Origin: Saprospiraceae bacterium
GTDB lineage: Bacteria > Bacteroidota > Bacteroidia > Chitinophagales > Saprospiraceae
Direction of reading: 5' to 3'
Length of the DNA stretch: 64,000 nt
Assembly (NCBI GenBank): GCA_028285545.1
Contig: JANQPA010000018.1
Coordinates: forward strand, 186,001 to 250,000
Shown: positions 46,983 to 54,718 of the stretch, in pieces
How positions within the stretch are numbered: position 1 is the stretch's first letter
Layout of the letters: every line of letters starts with the position of its first letter
Made by a program: the position numbers and the translations under genes
Notes under the pieces: generated by a model
Told to the model about the DNA's origin: nothing
What the model saw: the letters and a program-made list of their open reading frames with translations, nothing else
Database searches by the model: none

Positions 46983-47304
46983 TTAAAGCCCTGGAGGGGC
47001 TTGATTAGCAAGGTTTTTACCCGTGGCTAGCCGGACAGAATGTCCTTTACCAACCGGAATTTTCACATATCCCCCAAGCCACTGGTAAATACTGGATGGA
47101 TTTCCCTCTGTTAATCTATTACGAACAAATTGCTCATAAAAGGCACCTACTGATAAGTTTTTGCTAAGCTTTACCCCAGACAAGCAAACTGTGATATCCA
47201 ATGGCCAACACCCGAATTTAATGTCCCGGCTGTCCGATTTTATGAGTTCCTTAGGGCTATATTTACAGAAAAAGCATGTTTTTTGTGGGAAATAAATAAG
47301 GATC
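46983..47304 (-). other. GC-richer spacer with a doubtful minus-strand ORF
   Basis: This is the rest of the 529-bp gap 46776-47304. A minus-strand frame (132 codons from 47381, ending QAPPGL at 46983) runs through it, but its first 77 bases overlap the plus-strand gene at 47305. The sequence has more G and C than its surroundings and several short inverted repeats: AAGCCC-TGGAG-GGGCTT (46986-47002) at its end, and GGACA-TTC-TGTCC. It may be a repeat element or a decayed insertion rather than a gene. I recognise no transposase or integrase. Confidence 0.3.
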
Positions 47305-47655
47305 ATGGAAATCAATCTGAATAATAAAAAATTCACATCTATTGTCAATTCCAGTAATGGAGAAGTCAGCTCTGATACCATTTTTCATTATCGACAAAAA
47401 GGCAATATCATCTGGGCGACCTACGAAGGCGGAGATATCTTATTTGGAACCTTGAGTGGAAAGATTTCAAAAAATCAATTGGTATTCACCTATCAGCATC
47501 AAAATCTGGAGGGAGAATTTATGACTGGCAAATGTGAGACAAAAGTAGAATTGGTAGATAAAAAAATCAGGTTAAATGAATCTTGGCAGTGGACTTGTCG
47601 AGATTTTTCTTCTGGAACTTCCGTTTTGGAAGAGCAAATTGATTTTTACCCCTAA
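47305..47655 (+). CDS. Small beta-rich conserved-type protein
   Basis: This 116-residue cytoplasmic protein consists of short beta-strands (GNIIWATYEGGDILFGTLSG, then VFTYQHQNLEGEFMTGKCE). It resembles a small family often labelled n-acetylglutamate synthase in Bacteroidota and Bacilli genomes, a name with no evident basis in this sequence. There is no catalytic motif and no signal peptide. It stands alone, followed by an 84-bp gap and the SUMF1-like gene. Confidence 0.75.
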   Translation: MEINLNNKKFTSIVNSSNGEVSSDTIFHYRQKGNIIWATYEGGDILFGTLSGKISKNQLVFTYQHQNLEGEFMTGKCETKVELVDKKIRLNESWQWTCRDFSSGTSVLEEQIDFYP

Positions 47656-47739
47656 AAAGGGTCATTCCACTAAATATTTTAGTTCAGCAGCTTTTGAACA
47701 CCTTATATTTAGGGTCGTCTAAACTAAACATAAAAATGT

Positions 47740-48588
47740 ATGAAAAAATACTTTTTATCCTTAGGCGCTTTCATCTGTTTGTTCTTAATTGCCAGTTTTT
47801 CCTTCAAAAAAACCAAAGCTTATGATGTTGAAAAAATGAAAAAGATCATAAAGCCAAACATTGAATATATTCAAATTGAAGGAGGGGAGTTTACCATGGG
47901 CGATGAACTGCAACAAGGAAGGTCCAATGAAAGACCAGCCCATAAAGTCAAGGTCAGCACTTTTTTTATGGGAAAATACGAGATTACCAATGCCCAATTT
48001 TGTCAATTTTTAAATGCCAAAGGAAATCAACTGGACCCAGGAGGGAATCCCTGGATGGATATTGAAAGTCCTTATTGCAACATTACCCAAAAGGAGGGTT
48101 CCTATATTTCCAAAGAGAGCAAAGATGATCATCCAGTTATAGAAGTTTCCTGGTATGCTGCCCGAGCTTTTGCCAACTGGGTCGGTGGTCGATTACCTAC
48201 AGAAGCGGAATGGGAGTTTGCTGCCAGCTCGAGAGGAAAATATAAACCATTCACAAGCGGAGCAGATATCAATAATGACCAAGCCAATATCAAAGGAACC
48301 TCTAAAAAGGATATCTGGAATGGTACCAGTCCGGTAGGTAGCTTCCCACCTAATGAATTGGGGATTTATGATATGGCAGGTAACATTTGGGAATGGTGCG
48401 ATGATCCATACAAATTATTTGATAGCGAAAAATTACACGATCCTTATGATGCCAAATTAGGCTACACCAGAGCAGTTAAAGGGGGCTCCTGGAGTTTTGT
48501 AAAAAGCCTTGCTACCATAAGCTACAGAGCCAGAGAATATTCTTCCTACTGGAGTTATGATAATGGTTTTAGAGTGGCCAAGGATTGA
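47740..48588 (+). CDS. SUMF1/FGE-like domain protein, probably not a sulfatase maturase
   Basis: This 282-residue protein has an N-terminal signal or anchor (about 1-22) and one formylglycine-generating-enzyme sulfatase-modifying domain (about 43-282). Motifs are GGEFTMGD, ERPAHKVKVSTFFMGKYEITNAQF, VSWYAARAFANWVGGRLPTEAEWEFAA, GNIWEWC and GGSW. Where true FGE has its two catalytic cysteines in the last ~35 residues (GGSxxCxxxxC), this protein has SWSFVKSLATISYRARE with no Cys. It should therefore not oxidise the sulfatase Cys. Relatives include the gliding/T9SS proteins GldJ/GldK and many uncharacterised binding proteins. It converges on the PhzF gene with 5 bp between. Confidence 0.82.
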   Translation: MKKYFLSLGAFICLFLIASFSFKKTKAYDVEKMKKIIKPNIEYIQIEGGEFTMGDELQQGRSNERPAHKVKVSTFFMGKYEITNAQFCQFLNAKGNQLDPGGNPWMDIESPYCNITQKEGSYISKESKDDHPVIEVSWYAARAFANWVGGRLPTEAEWEFAASSRGKYKPFTSGADINNDQANIKGTSKKDIWNGTSPVGSFPPNELGIYDMAGNIWEWCDDPYKLFDSEKLHDPYDAKLGYTRAVKGGSWSFVKSLATISYRAREYSSYWSYDNGFRVAKD

Positions 48589-48593
48589 AGCAT

Positions 48594-49376
48594 TTAGACA
48601 AAAACCTTTCCCTTCATAAACAAAACCGAATTCCCTGCAATAAATACTCGATCTTCTTTAATATGACAATACAAATCCCCCCCTCTTTCAGATAACTGTC
48701 GGGCATAAAGGGTATTTTTCTCTAATTTTTCTGCCCAAAAAGGTATGAGAGAAGCATGGGCAGAGCCTGTAACTGGGTCTTCAACCATATCTGCATGTGG
48801 ATCAAACACCCTAGAAACAAAGTCGGAATCAGTCCCTTTTGCAGTTGGTACAAAACATAAATAAGGGAGCTTCTCCAGTGCAGATAAATCTACCTTTAAA
48901 GTCCTTATTTCTTCCTCACTTTTAAATAAGATAATGATGTCTCTACTGACGGCTGTTTCCAGGGGAGTATGATTAAAAGCTGCAAAGATTTCCTCAGGAA
49001 TAGCTATTTTTTGCGGAGGTCGAGAAGGAAAATCTAGTTCGATGGCTCCATTGGCTTGTTTTTTGGCTTTCAAAATTCCACTCTGGGAAGAAAATCGGAT
49101 CTCCTCTGAAGAAGGATCCAAATAATTGAAAATAACAAAGGCTGCAGCTAGAGTGGCATGGCCACAAAGGTCAATTTCTGCATGCGGCATAAACCACCGG
49201 ATTTCAAAAGCATTTCCCTTTTTTACAAAAAAAACGGTCTCTGCAAGATTATTTTCTTTAGCAATTTTTAGCATTAATCGCTCATCAATCCAATTTTTCA
49301 GAGGACAAACTGCTGCTGGATTACCACCAAATAGTCGTTTGGTAAAAGCATCTACCTGATATATGTCTATTTCCAC
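48594..49376 (-). CDS. PhzF-family isomerase/epimerase
   Basis: This 260-residue protein has the PhzF (diaminopimelate-epimerase-like) fold in two halves. Signature motifs are QVDAF at the start, FGGNPAAVC, the catalytic Glu E46 in NLAETVFF, MPHAEIDLCGHATLA, and EDPVTGSAHASL in the second half. Cytoplasmic. No phenazine genes are near, so the substrate is unknown, as for most family members. It may be cotranscribed with the two acetyltransferase genes upstream (10-bp gap). Confidence 0.88.
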   Translation of the reverse strand: MEIDIYQVDAFTKRLFGGNPAAVCPLKNWIDERLMLKIAKENNLAETVFFVKKGNAFEIRWFMPHAEIDLCGHATLAAAFVIFNYLDPSSEEIRFSSQSGILKAKKQANGAIELDFPSRPPQKIAIPEEIFAAFNHTPLETAVSRDIIILFKSEEEIRTLKVDLSALEKLPYLCFVPTAKGTDSDFVSRVFDPHADMVEDPVTGSAHASLIPFWAEKLEKNTLYARQLSERGGDLYCHIKEDRVFIAGNSVLFMKGKVFV

Positions 49377-49386
49377 TTTTAAAATT

Positions 49387-49824
49387 TTAGAGATCTTTTA
49401 CTTTCCTTCCAAAATGAAAGGATTCTAATTCAAGCCCTTTATTTAGGTAAAGTCTATGGGCATTTTTTCTTTGAAAACCAGAATCCAAGGACAGATGGTC
49501 AAAATTATGATCTTTGGCATATTGCTTAACCCAATCCATGAGCATACCGGCGTAGCCCTTATTCCGATACACATCACTGGTTATCAAATCATCTATATAT
49601 AATGTCTTGCCACTGTAGAAAAAATGTATGGCCCTAAACCCTAATAAGGCATAAGCAGAGGTCTCATCTCCGACATAAACAAGTTGATAGCCTTCCTGTA
49701 GTTGAACCTTAAAGTCTTCCCTTACACGTTCGGGATTCAAATGGGGCCTCAATTCCAACAGAGTCCTTAAAATGATGTCAATATCCTCCAATTTGGCTAG
49801 TTGGACTTCAATAGTTTTATGCAT
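49387..49824 (-). CDS. GNAT-family N-acetyltransferase
   Basis: This 145-residue single GNAT domain has the acetyl-CoA pocket in the strand-helix DDLITSDVYRNKGYAGMLM (about 78-96; RNKGYAG is the Q/RxxGxG/A loop) and the late LDSGFQRKNAHRLYLNKG motif. The substrate is unknown. The start overlaps the preceding GNAT gene by 8 bp, so the two are coupled. Confidence 0.85.
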   Translation of the reverse strand: MHKTIEVQLAKLEDIDIILRTLLELRPHLNPERVREDFKVQLQEGYQLVYVGDETSAYALLGFRAIHFFYSGKTLYIDDLITSDVYRNKGYAGMLMDWVKQYAKDHNFDHLSLDSGFQRKNAHRLYLNKGLELESFHFGRKVKDL

Positions 49825-50383
49825 TTCTAAAATGGTTTTTGGCCGTTCCGGCTAAGCTGTCTATATAATCTTGTTGTGATAAAACAAACCTTTTGACATT
49901 TTGTGGAAAACAAATGGTCCCTGGAATAGTCATATAGGTTCTTTCGTATTTAAAATTCAGTCTTTTTAGGGTTTTAATCGGTGCAGGATTGAAGGCATAG
50001 GGTTCGCAAATAATTTTCTCCAGCTCAAATTCTTTGAAAAAAACTGCAATGGAATTCCCCACCAGCCTTGTACCAATTCCTTTCCTTCTATTTTCTGGTT
50101 TCCACATATGCAGATGCATGTTGGCCTCTTGCCCAAAAGTAATATTGTTGATATTTGAATGTCCGATCTTTTTCCCATTAACTTGCCAAATGGTATAGAA
50201 AATATCTTTATCTGCATTCTCCTTACTCAATTCTGTCTCTAAGTAAGCAGTCCAAGTCGCTTTATCTGGGAGTTTGGATGGCTCAGCTCCCATGCCCAAC
50301 AAGTAATCTGTAGAAGCATTCAAAAAATAATTGACGATGGATTCAATATCTTCTCTTTCCATTTTTTGAACAAGAATATCCAT
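49817..50383 (-). CDS. GNAT-family N-acetyltransferase, RimJ/RimL-like
   Basis: This 188-residue protein has a GNAT domain with MHLHMWKPENRRKGIGTRLV (acetyl-CoA loop RRKGIG near 112) and the RimL-like ICEPYAFNPAPIKTLKRLNF toward the C-terminus. Cytoplasmic; substrate unknown. It is the first gene of the group GNAT-GNAT-PhzF. The 162-bp spacer upstream shows no clear promoter. Confidence 0.85.
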   Translation of the reverse strand: MDILVQKMEREDIESIVNYFLNASTDYLLGMGAEPSKLPDKATWTAYLETELSKENADKDIFYTIWQVNGKKIGHSNINNITFGQEANMHLHMWKPENRRKGIGTRLVGNSIAVFFKEFELEKIICEPYAFNPAPIKTLKRLNFKYERTYMTIPGTICFPQNVKRFVLSQQDYIDSLAGTAKNHFRNA

Positions 50384-50545
50384 TCTGAGGTGCTTTGTTA
50401 ATATTTTGACAAAAATAAAGTCAATCCTATTCTCATAACAGACTCAGATTTTAAAATTCAGACTATAACAGATTCAAGTAACTGATTTACTTAAACAGAA
50501 AGAATTCTTAGGAATGGAAAGAACGGGTAAAACATCCGTTTAAAA

Positions 50546-51163
50546 TTAATCTTTATTAAAATCCCGGATGGCTTTGATTAAATCCTCATTTCCCTGGACC
50601 TTAAGCCTATGTTTGATATTTCCTCGTTCTTCAATAGTTCGATTTTGGTTAAGTCTAAAGCAAGCATAAAACTGAGTGACTTCTATTTCGAAGCCAATTA
50701 TGCCTTTCATTTTTTTTCTAAAAACATCAGATGGATAATCAGCTAAATTGATAGATTTAGGCTGATCTCTTTCATATTTACCCACCAGTTTATACAGAGC
50801 TTCCCTCAATTCTTCTTCATTCATAAACTTCAAATCCCCTCTTGCCTGAACGATTTGGTAATCCCAGGTAGGCAAAATGCTTAAGTTTTCAGGATCTTTT
50901 GCATAAGAAGAAATGTAGCCCTGCGCACCATAAAAAACAGCTAAAACTTTAGGGCTTTTTTCAAGAATTTTCACCTGATGATTTGCCCTGGAAATATGTC
51001 CTATCAAAATATGTTTAGCTTCTTTCTTTTCTAAAATTAGTGGGATGTGAGAAGCATAGGGAAATTCGGCAGTTGAAGAAACCAGAGTGGCAAAACCATT
51101 AGCCGCAATAAATTTTTCGATAGTTGGATGATCCTCAATTTTAAATGGGTGTGGATTATACAT
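50546..51163 (-). CDS. paiB: PaiB-type FMN-binding transcriptional regulator
   Basis: This 205-residue protein matches the PaiB family: MYNPHPFKIED at the start, FIAANGFATLVSS, SHIPLILE, GHISRANHQ, the PTWDYQIVQARG motif (about 103) and a basic KMKGIIGFEIEV end. The fold is a split barrel, close to FMN-binding oxidoreductases. In Bacillus the family represses protease and sporulation genes; the role here is unknown. The YciI-like gene lies 11 bp upstream in the same direction. Confidence 0.85.
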   Translation of the reverse strand: MYNPHPFKIEDHPTIEKFIAANGFATLVSSTAEFPYASHIPLILEKKEAKHILIGHISRANHQVKILEKSPKVLAVFYGAQGYISSYAKDPENLSILPTWDYQIVQARGDLKFMNEEELREALYKLVGKYERDQPKSINLADYPSDVFRKKMKGIIGFEIEVTQFYACFRLNQNRTIEERGNIKHRLKVQGNEDLIKAIRDFNKD

Positions 51164-51174
51164 TGATCCTCTTT

Positions 51175-51564
51175 TTATTCTAAATTATTTAAATATCTGA
51201 TGCCCATAGAAAATGGGAAGATAGTGGCTTTTTGAATTTTATGAACTACGGCAGGATCTTTTGCCATTGTTTTTTTTGCAAGTTCAATATTAGCAGCCTT
51301 AATAATTGCAATGCCAAATAAATTTTCATCTCCTGGATTTAATTTAGTTCGACCAGCAAAGACTAAAATACCTTGCTTACCCAGGTCATCTAAAAATTGG
51401 GCATGCTCCTGGATGATGGCTTGTGTTTCTGCTGTCCAATTAGCCAAATCATGATACTTGCTTGTTAATTTTAGATGATAAATAAAAAGATTCTCTTGCT
51501 TATTTGTCTGAGCCGCCATAGGTTGATTTGAATAAAGATAATTTTGTTTGTATCTATTTGTCAT
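51175..51564 (-). CDS. YciI-like (YCII-related) protein
   Basis: This protein has 129 residues, or 114 if the ATG at 51519 is the start. Both starts are plausible; the first 15 residues look unstructured. The YCII ferredoxin-like fold is shown by LFIYHLKLTSKY, the conserved HAQFLDDLGKQGILVFAGR (His and following Asp form the presumed active site) and a Phe/Gly-rich end. The family is linked to small-molecule dehydrochlorination-type reactions; the function here is unknown. It is probably cotranscribed with paiB (11 bp). Confidence 0.8.
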   Translation of the reverse strand: MTNRYKQNYLYSNQPMAAQTNKQENLFIYHLKLTSKYHDLANWTAETQAIIQEHAQFLDDLGKQGILVFAGRTKLNPGDENLFGIAIIKAANIELAKKTMAKDPAVVHKIQKATIFPFSMGIRYLNNLE

Positions 51565-51647
51565 TATAAAAAGTATCCTTTAATATATTACAGTTTGATA
51601 CTATTTAAAAATAAATCTTCCAAATAGGGTTCTGAATTTTTCTTACG

Positions 51648-51655
51648 TAATTTTG
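51648..51655 (+). promoter_or_regulatory. -7 element before the transmembrane regulator-like gene
   Basis: TAATTTTG matches TAnnTTTG exactly. No TTG is found at the right distance upstream. It overlaps a possible TTG start at 51653, which argues for the ATG at 51677 as the true start. Confidence 0.4.
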
Positions 51656-51676
51656 CACCAGAACTTATTATTTTTC

Positions 51677-52951
51677 ATGAATCAGTTTCCAGACCATAAA
51701 TATCTTAAAGAATGCCTCCGATTAATTGAGCTTCAATTGGATTGGGGAAGTTCCGATTTGTGGCATAGTGAAGTGTTTTCGGAGTTGAGCGAACTGATTG
51801 AAGATAAAACCAAGGTCTTATTAAGTCCCATTACTTTAAAAAGGATTTGGGGTAAAGTAAAATACAGTGGGGTACCTAGCATTACTACCCTAAATACCCT
51901 TACTCAATTTATTGGATTTAAAAATTGGCGAGATTTTAAAAACAACACTGAACTCAATATTGAGGCAGATAGATTAAGTAATGGATCTTCCTTGCCTGTT
52001 AAAAGAGGCCTTCTTTTCCTGGTATTGATTTTCCTGACTTCGGCAGGCCTGTTCCTTATTTTCAAGACCTATTTAAAAACTGCTCCTCTTAATCCTGAGG
52101 ACATCACTTTTAAATCCACAGTTCTTGCCAAAGGCTTACCCAACTCAGTATTGTTTGACCTTGATTTTAAAGATATTCAATCTGATAGCATTTATATCCA
52201 GCAATATTTTGATCCCCGGACGAGATTTAAAGTCAAAGCTAGTCAAAAACAAGCCACCCGAATCTATTATTATCCAGGCAACTTCAAAGCCAAATTGCTT
52301 ATAGACGGTAGCATCATTCACGAAAATGACATTTTCATCAAATCTGAAGGCTGGATTGGAATTATTAAATACAAACCCATTCCCAAATATGTTGAGCAAC
52401 AAAATCTGATAAATGGAAAATTAGTTTTGCCTGATTCTATTAGGGAAGAAATCATGTTAAGCGACATTCCTGTTGAATCTTCTTACAATTATGTAGATGA
52501 TTTTGGAAATGCCCTGGCTGACAATTTAACCATCAATGCTTCTCTGCGCCATACTTTTGATGACAAGTGGGCTATTTGTCAAAAAAGCACCATCGTTGTA
52601 CTAGGGACAAATGGTGTGCTTTTTATTCCTTTTTCCATTCCAGGCTGTGTTTCAGAAATAGCCTTGCAGCTAAACAATGTTTATCTGAGTGGTAGCGAGC
52701 ATGACCTATCAGCTTTTGGGGCTAATGTCTCGACTTTAAAGGATGTTCAAATTAGGGTTGAAAAAAAACAAGTTTCAGTTTCCCTGGACCAAAAGGAAAT
52801 ATATTCTGGGCATTACGATCGCTTAATTGGAAAATTAGTAGGAATACAATTTAGATTTTTAGGATTTGGTGAGGTGGGATATGTCAAATTAAGGGATTCT
52901 CAAAATGATTCTCTTATTTTAAATAATGATTTTCTTGAGAGAAAAAAGTGA
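51677..52951 (+). CDS. Transmembrane protein with Bacteroidota-type N-terminal DNA-binding-like domain
   Basis: This 424-residue protein has a helical cytoplasmic domain (about 8-88), LELQLDWGSS-style start, then LSPITLKRIWGKVKY and LNTLTQFIGFKNWRDF. It is seen at the N-terminus of many Bacteroidota membrane proteins and resembles a helix-turn-helix. One membrane segment lies at about 111-130. The C-terminal ~290 residues are beta-rich, and the last 180 (DDFGNALADN..., SVSLDQKEIYSGHYD) resemble a concanavalin-like lectin/laminin-G fold. The layout suggests a one-component membrane regulator sensing a ligand outside the cytoplasm, but no target is known. I chose the ATG at 51677 over a TTG at 51653. 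Confidence 0.75.
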   Translation: MNQFPDHKYLKECLRLIELQLDWGSSDLWHSEVFSELSELIEDKTKVLLSPITLKRIWGKVKYSGVPSITTLNTLTQFIGFKNWRDFKNNTELNIEADRLSNGSSLPVKRGLLFLVLIFLTSAGLFLIFKTYLKTAPLNPEDITFKSTVLAKGLPNSVLFDLDFKDIQSDSIYIQQYFDPRTRFKVKASQKQATRIYYYPGNFKAKLLIDGSIIHENDIFIKSEGWIGIIKYKPIPKYVEQQNLINGKLVLPDSIREEIMLSDIPVESSYNYVDDFGNALADNLTINASLRHTFDDKWAICQKSTIVVLGTNGVLFIPFSIPGCVSEIALQLNNVYLSGSEHDLSAFGANVSTLKDVQIRVEKKQVSVSLDQKEIYSGHYDRLIGKLVGIQFRFLGFGEVGYVKLRDSQNDSLILNNDFLERKK

Positions 52952-53000
52952 CGAGTGAAGAGTTTAAAGATGTACTATGCTAAACTCATCACTCATCACT
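52947..53000. terminator. Bidirectional terminator
   Basis: Arms at 52947-52966 (AGTGACGAGTGAAGAGTTTA) and 52981-53000 (TAAACTCATCACTCATCACT) pair over 20 bp with two mismatches. The left arm starts next to the stop codon of the plus-strand gene; a convergent hydrolase gene ends 13 bases beyond the right arm. Confidence 0.65.
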
Positions 53001-53013
53001 AAATAACTCTTAA

Positions 53014-54180
53014 CTATTTCAATTCTGCAAGTTCTCCTAACTTTTTGACTTCCCGATTTAACTCATTAATATAATTTTCCTCATTCATATTTTTCTTTAG
53101 GGTAAAATCAAAGAAACTTTTAGTCAAGCTGACCACACTCAAATACATTTTCAATCCTTCCTGCATGGATCTTCTCCGCTCTCCTCTTCCATCCGGAGTG
53201 TTAGTAATTACCGCATACAATGGCCAATTCTGAAAATCAAAATGAGAAGCTTTTTTGTATTCAACTTGATATTTCGGACTGCTTAAAGAATTTGCATAAG
53301 AAACATCAACCTCATGGGTAACCGTATATAAATTAAGGACAGGAATCCTGATATTGGCATCATTGACCCCCAATTGAGGAAGTAAAGGCTGGGCATTCAC
53401 CATATTAATTGAGCCATCCAAAGATGCAATGGCTTTTATCTTATTTTGATTTTTTGCCAATACATTTACAATCAGCCCCCCAAAACTATGGCCAATAGCG
53501 CCAATTTTTTCAAGATCAATATTATCTTGTTTCGCTATATGGTTCATGGCATAGAGTGCATCTCCATATAATAACATTGCTCCTTCTTTTGTGTACTGGA
53601 CATATTTGTCTTCCATATTTTCACCAAAACTTGGCAAAACAGCAACTACATAACCATGGCTAGCCAGGTATTCCCATAGTACAGAATTCTCCATCTGATG
53701 ATCATCCAATCCTAATTCATAAATTAATAAGGGGAATTTTCCCTGAGCATCAGGAATATTATAAAAGGACATGGTTGCTGTATTAAATAATATCTGCTCT
53801 AAGGAATCAGATCTCGGACTAAACTGCCCCTGTAGTCGTTGATCTCTTTGGTTTAAAATGGTATTATAGGTGGCAAATTGAGGATTTCTGGGAAGGATAC
53901 TGGTTTGATCAAAAAATTTCATTCGAAGACTGGAAGGCTCCCGCCGTCCCGGATAATACATCTTTACTCTAACTGGTCTGCCTTCAAGGGCATGAGGAAG
54001 AGAATCTGTGGAAACCATGACCCTGGAAGGATCTACAAGATAAAGTACTTTAAAACCCACATCATATGGTCCAGGTTCTAATTCGGTCCATAAAGGACTC
54101 TTTATTATGTTTGAAGATTGGCCAACTAAGATGGGCCCAATACTCATAAGCAAAAAGACTAGTGTTAATAGATTCTTCAT
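53014..54180 (-). CDS. Exported alpha/beta hydrolase (platelet-activating-factor acetylhydrolase-like)
   Basis: This 388-residue protein has a signal peptide (about 1-20). The hydrolase fold has the nucleophile S232 in GHSFGG, a probable acid D255 (SLDGS, the usual PAF-AH/dienelactone position) and H313 (KKASHFDF). The oxyanion region near LLIYELGLDD lacks the usual HGxG but fits the PAF-acetylhydrolase/chlorophyllase group. It should act as an esterase or lipase in the periplasm. It stands alone, convergent with the transmembrane regulator-like gene. Confidence 0.82.
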   Translation of the reverse strand: MKNLLTLVFLLMSIGPILVGQSSNIIKSPLWTELEPGPYDVGFKVLYLVDPSRVMVSTDSLPHALEGRPVRVKMYYPGRREPSSLRMKFFDQTSILPRNPQFATYNTILNQRDQRLQGQFSPRSDSLEQILFNTATMSFYNIPDAQGKFPLLIYELGLDDHQMENSVLWEYLASHGYVVAVLPSFGENMEDKYVQYTKEGAMLLYGDALYAMNHIAKQDNIDLEKIGAIGHSFGGLIVNVLAKNQNKIKAIASLDGSINMVNAQPLLPQLGVNDANIRIPVLNLYTVTHEVDVSYANSLSSPKYQVEYKKASHFDFQNWPLYAVITNTPDGRGERRRSMQEGLKMYLSVVSLTKSFFDFTLKKNMNEENYINELNREVKKLGELAELK

Positions 54181-54484
54181 GTTCTTTTTTTAGAAAAAAT
54201 GTGGAGTGATTAAATTATTTGGGGATAAAAATGTGTGGAAAGGATTGATTTCTTGCTAACAAGTTGTTACAAGTTAATTCACGAATGTTAAAATTTTTAT
54301 TCAGGAAGGGAGCAATTTAAAATTGGCATGACACCCTGGATAGGATAAGCGCGTTTTGGGGACTTATTACGTTCTTAATTTGGTAGGCTGTCAGAATTTA
54401 AACTTGCATTTCCTAATGAATAGCAAGTAGTAAGCCCAGAGATAAATTATTTTAAATAAGTATTCATCGTTATTAAAAATCAAA
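54181..54484. other. Spacer with nothing recognisable
   Basis: This 304-bp divergent gap lies between the hydrolase gene and a small ORF. No open frame, clear hairpin or promoter pair was found. Confidence 0.5.
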
Positions 54485-54709
54485 ATGGAATTTCAATTTG
54501 CCAGAAACATTCAAATCGGTGGTTCCCTAGCCTATTTAGTCTTAGAATCAAACATAGGAGAACATCAATTAATTACAGTCGTACATAAAAATGATTTTAA
54601 AAACAAATTAGGCGGTACTCGTTTTGTAAGACATGGAACGGCAGAGGAAGCCTTTTACCTGGCAAAAGGAATGAGTGAAAAATGCCTGGCCTTTCCTGTC
54701 CCCAACTGA
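54485..54709 (+). CDS. Small hypothetical protein
   Basis: This 74-residue protein (begins MEFQFARNIQIGG) has about three beta-strands and one helix (GTAEEAFYLAKGMSEKCL). There is no signal peptide or membrane segment and the family is not recognised. The frame is clean, the ATG is preceded by an AT-rich stretch, and the stop lies 9 bp from a convergent gene end, so a real gene is more likely than chance. Confidence 0.6.
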   Translation: MEFQFARNIQIGGSLAYLVLESNIGEHQLITVVHKNDFKNKLGGTRFVRHGTAEEAFYLAKGMSEKCLAFPVPN

Positions 54710-54718
54710 TTTTTTCAA

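Noticed and set aside
46983..47381. Minus-strand ORF of 132 codons as a real gene
   Set aside because: It begins inside the plus-strand gene at 47305, has unusual composition and ends within a small hairpin. I list the stretch as an unexplained spacer instead.
47740..48588. Formylglycine-generating enzyme activating the nearby sulfatase
   Set aside because: The C-terminal region lacks the two catalytic cysteines; only the general SUMF1 fold motifs are present.
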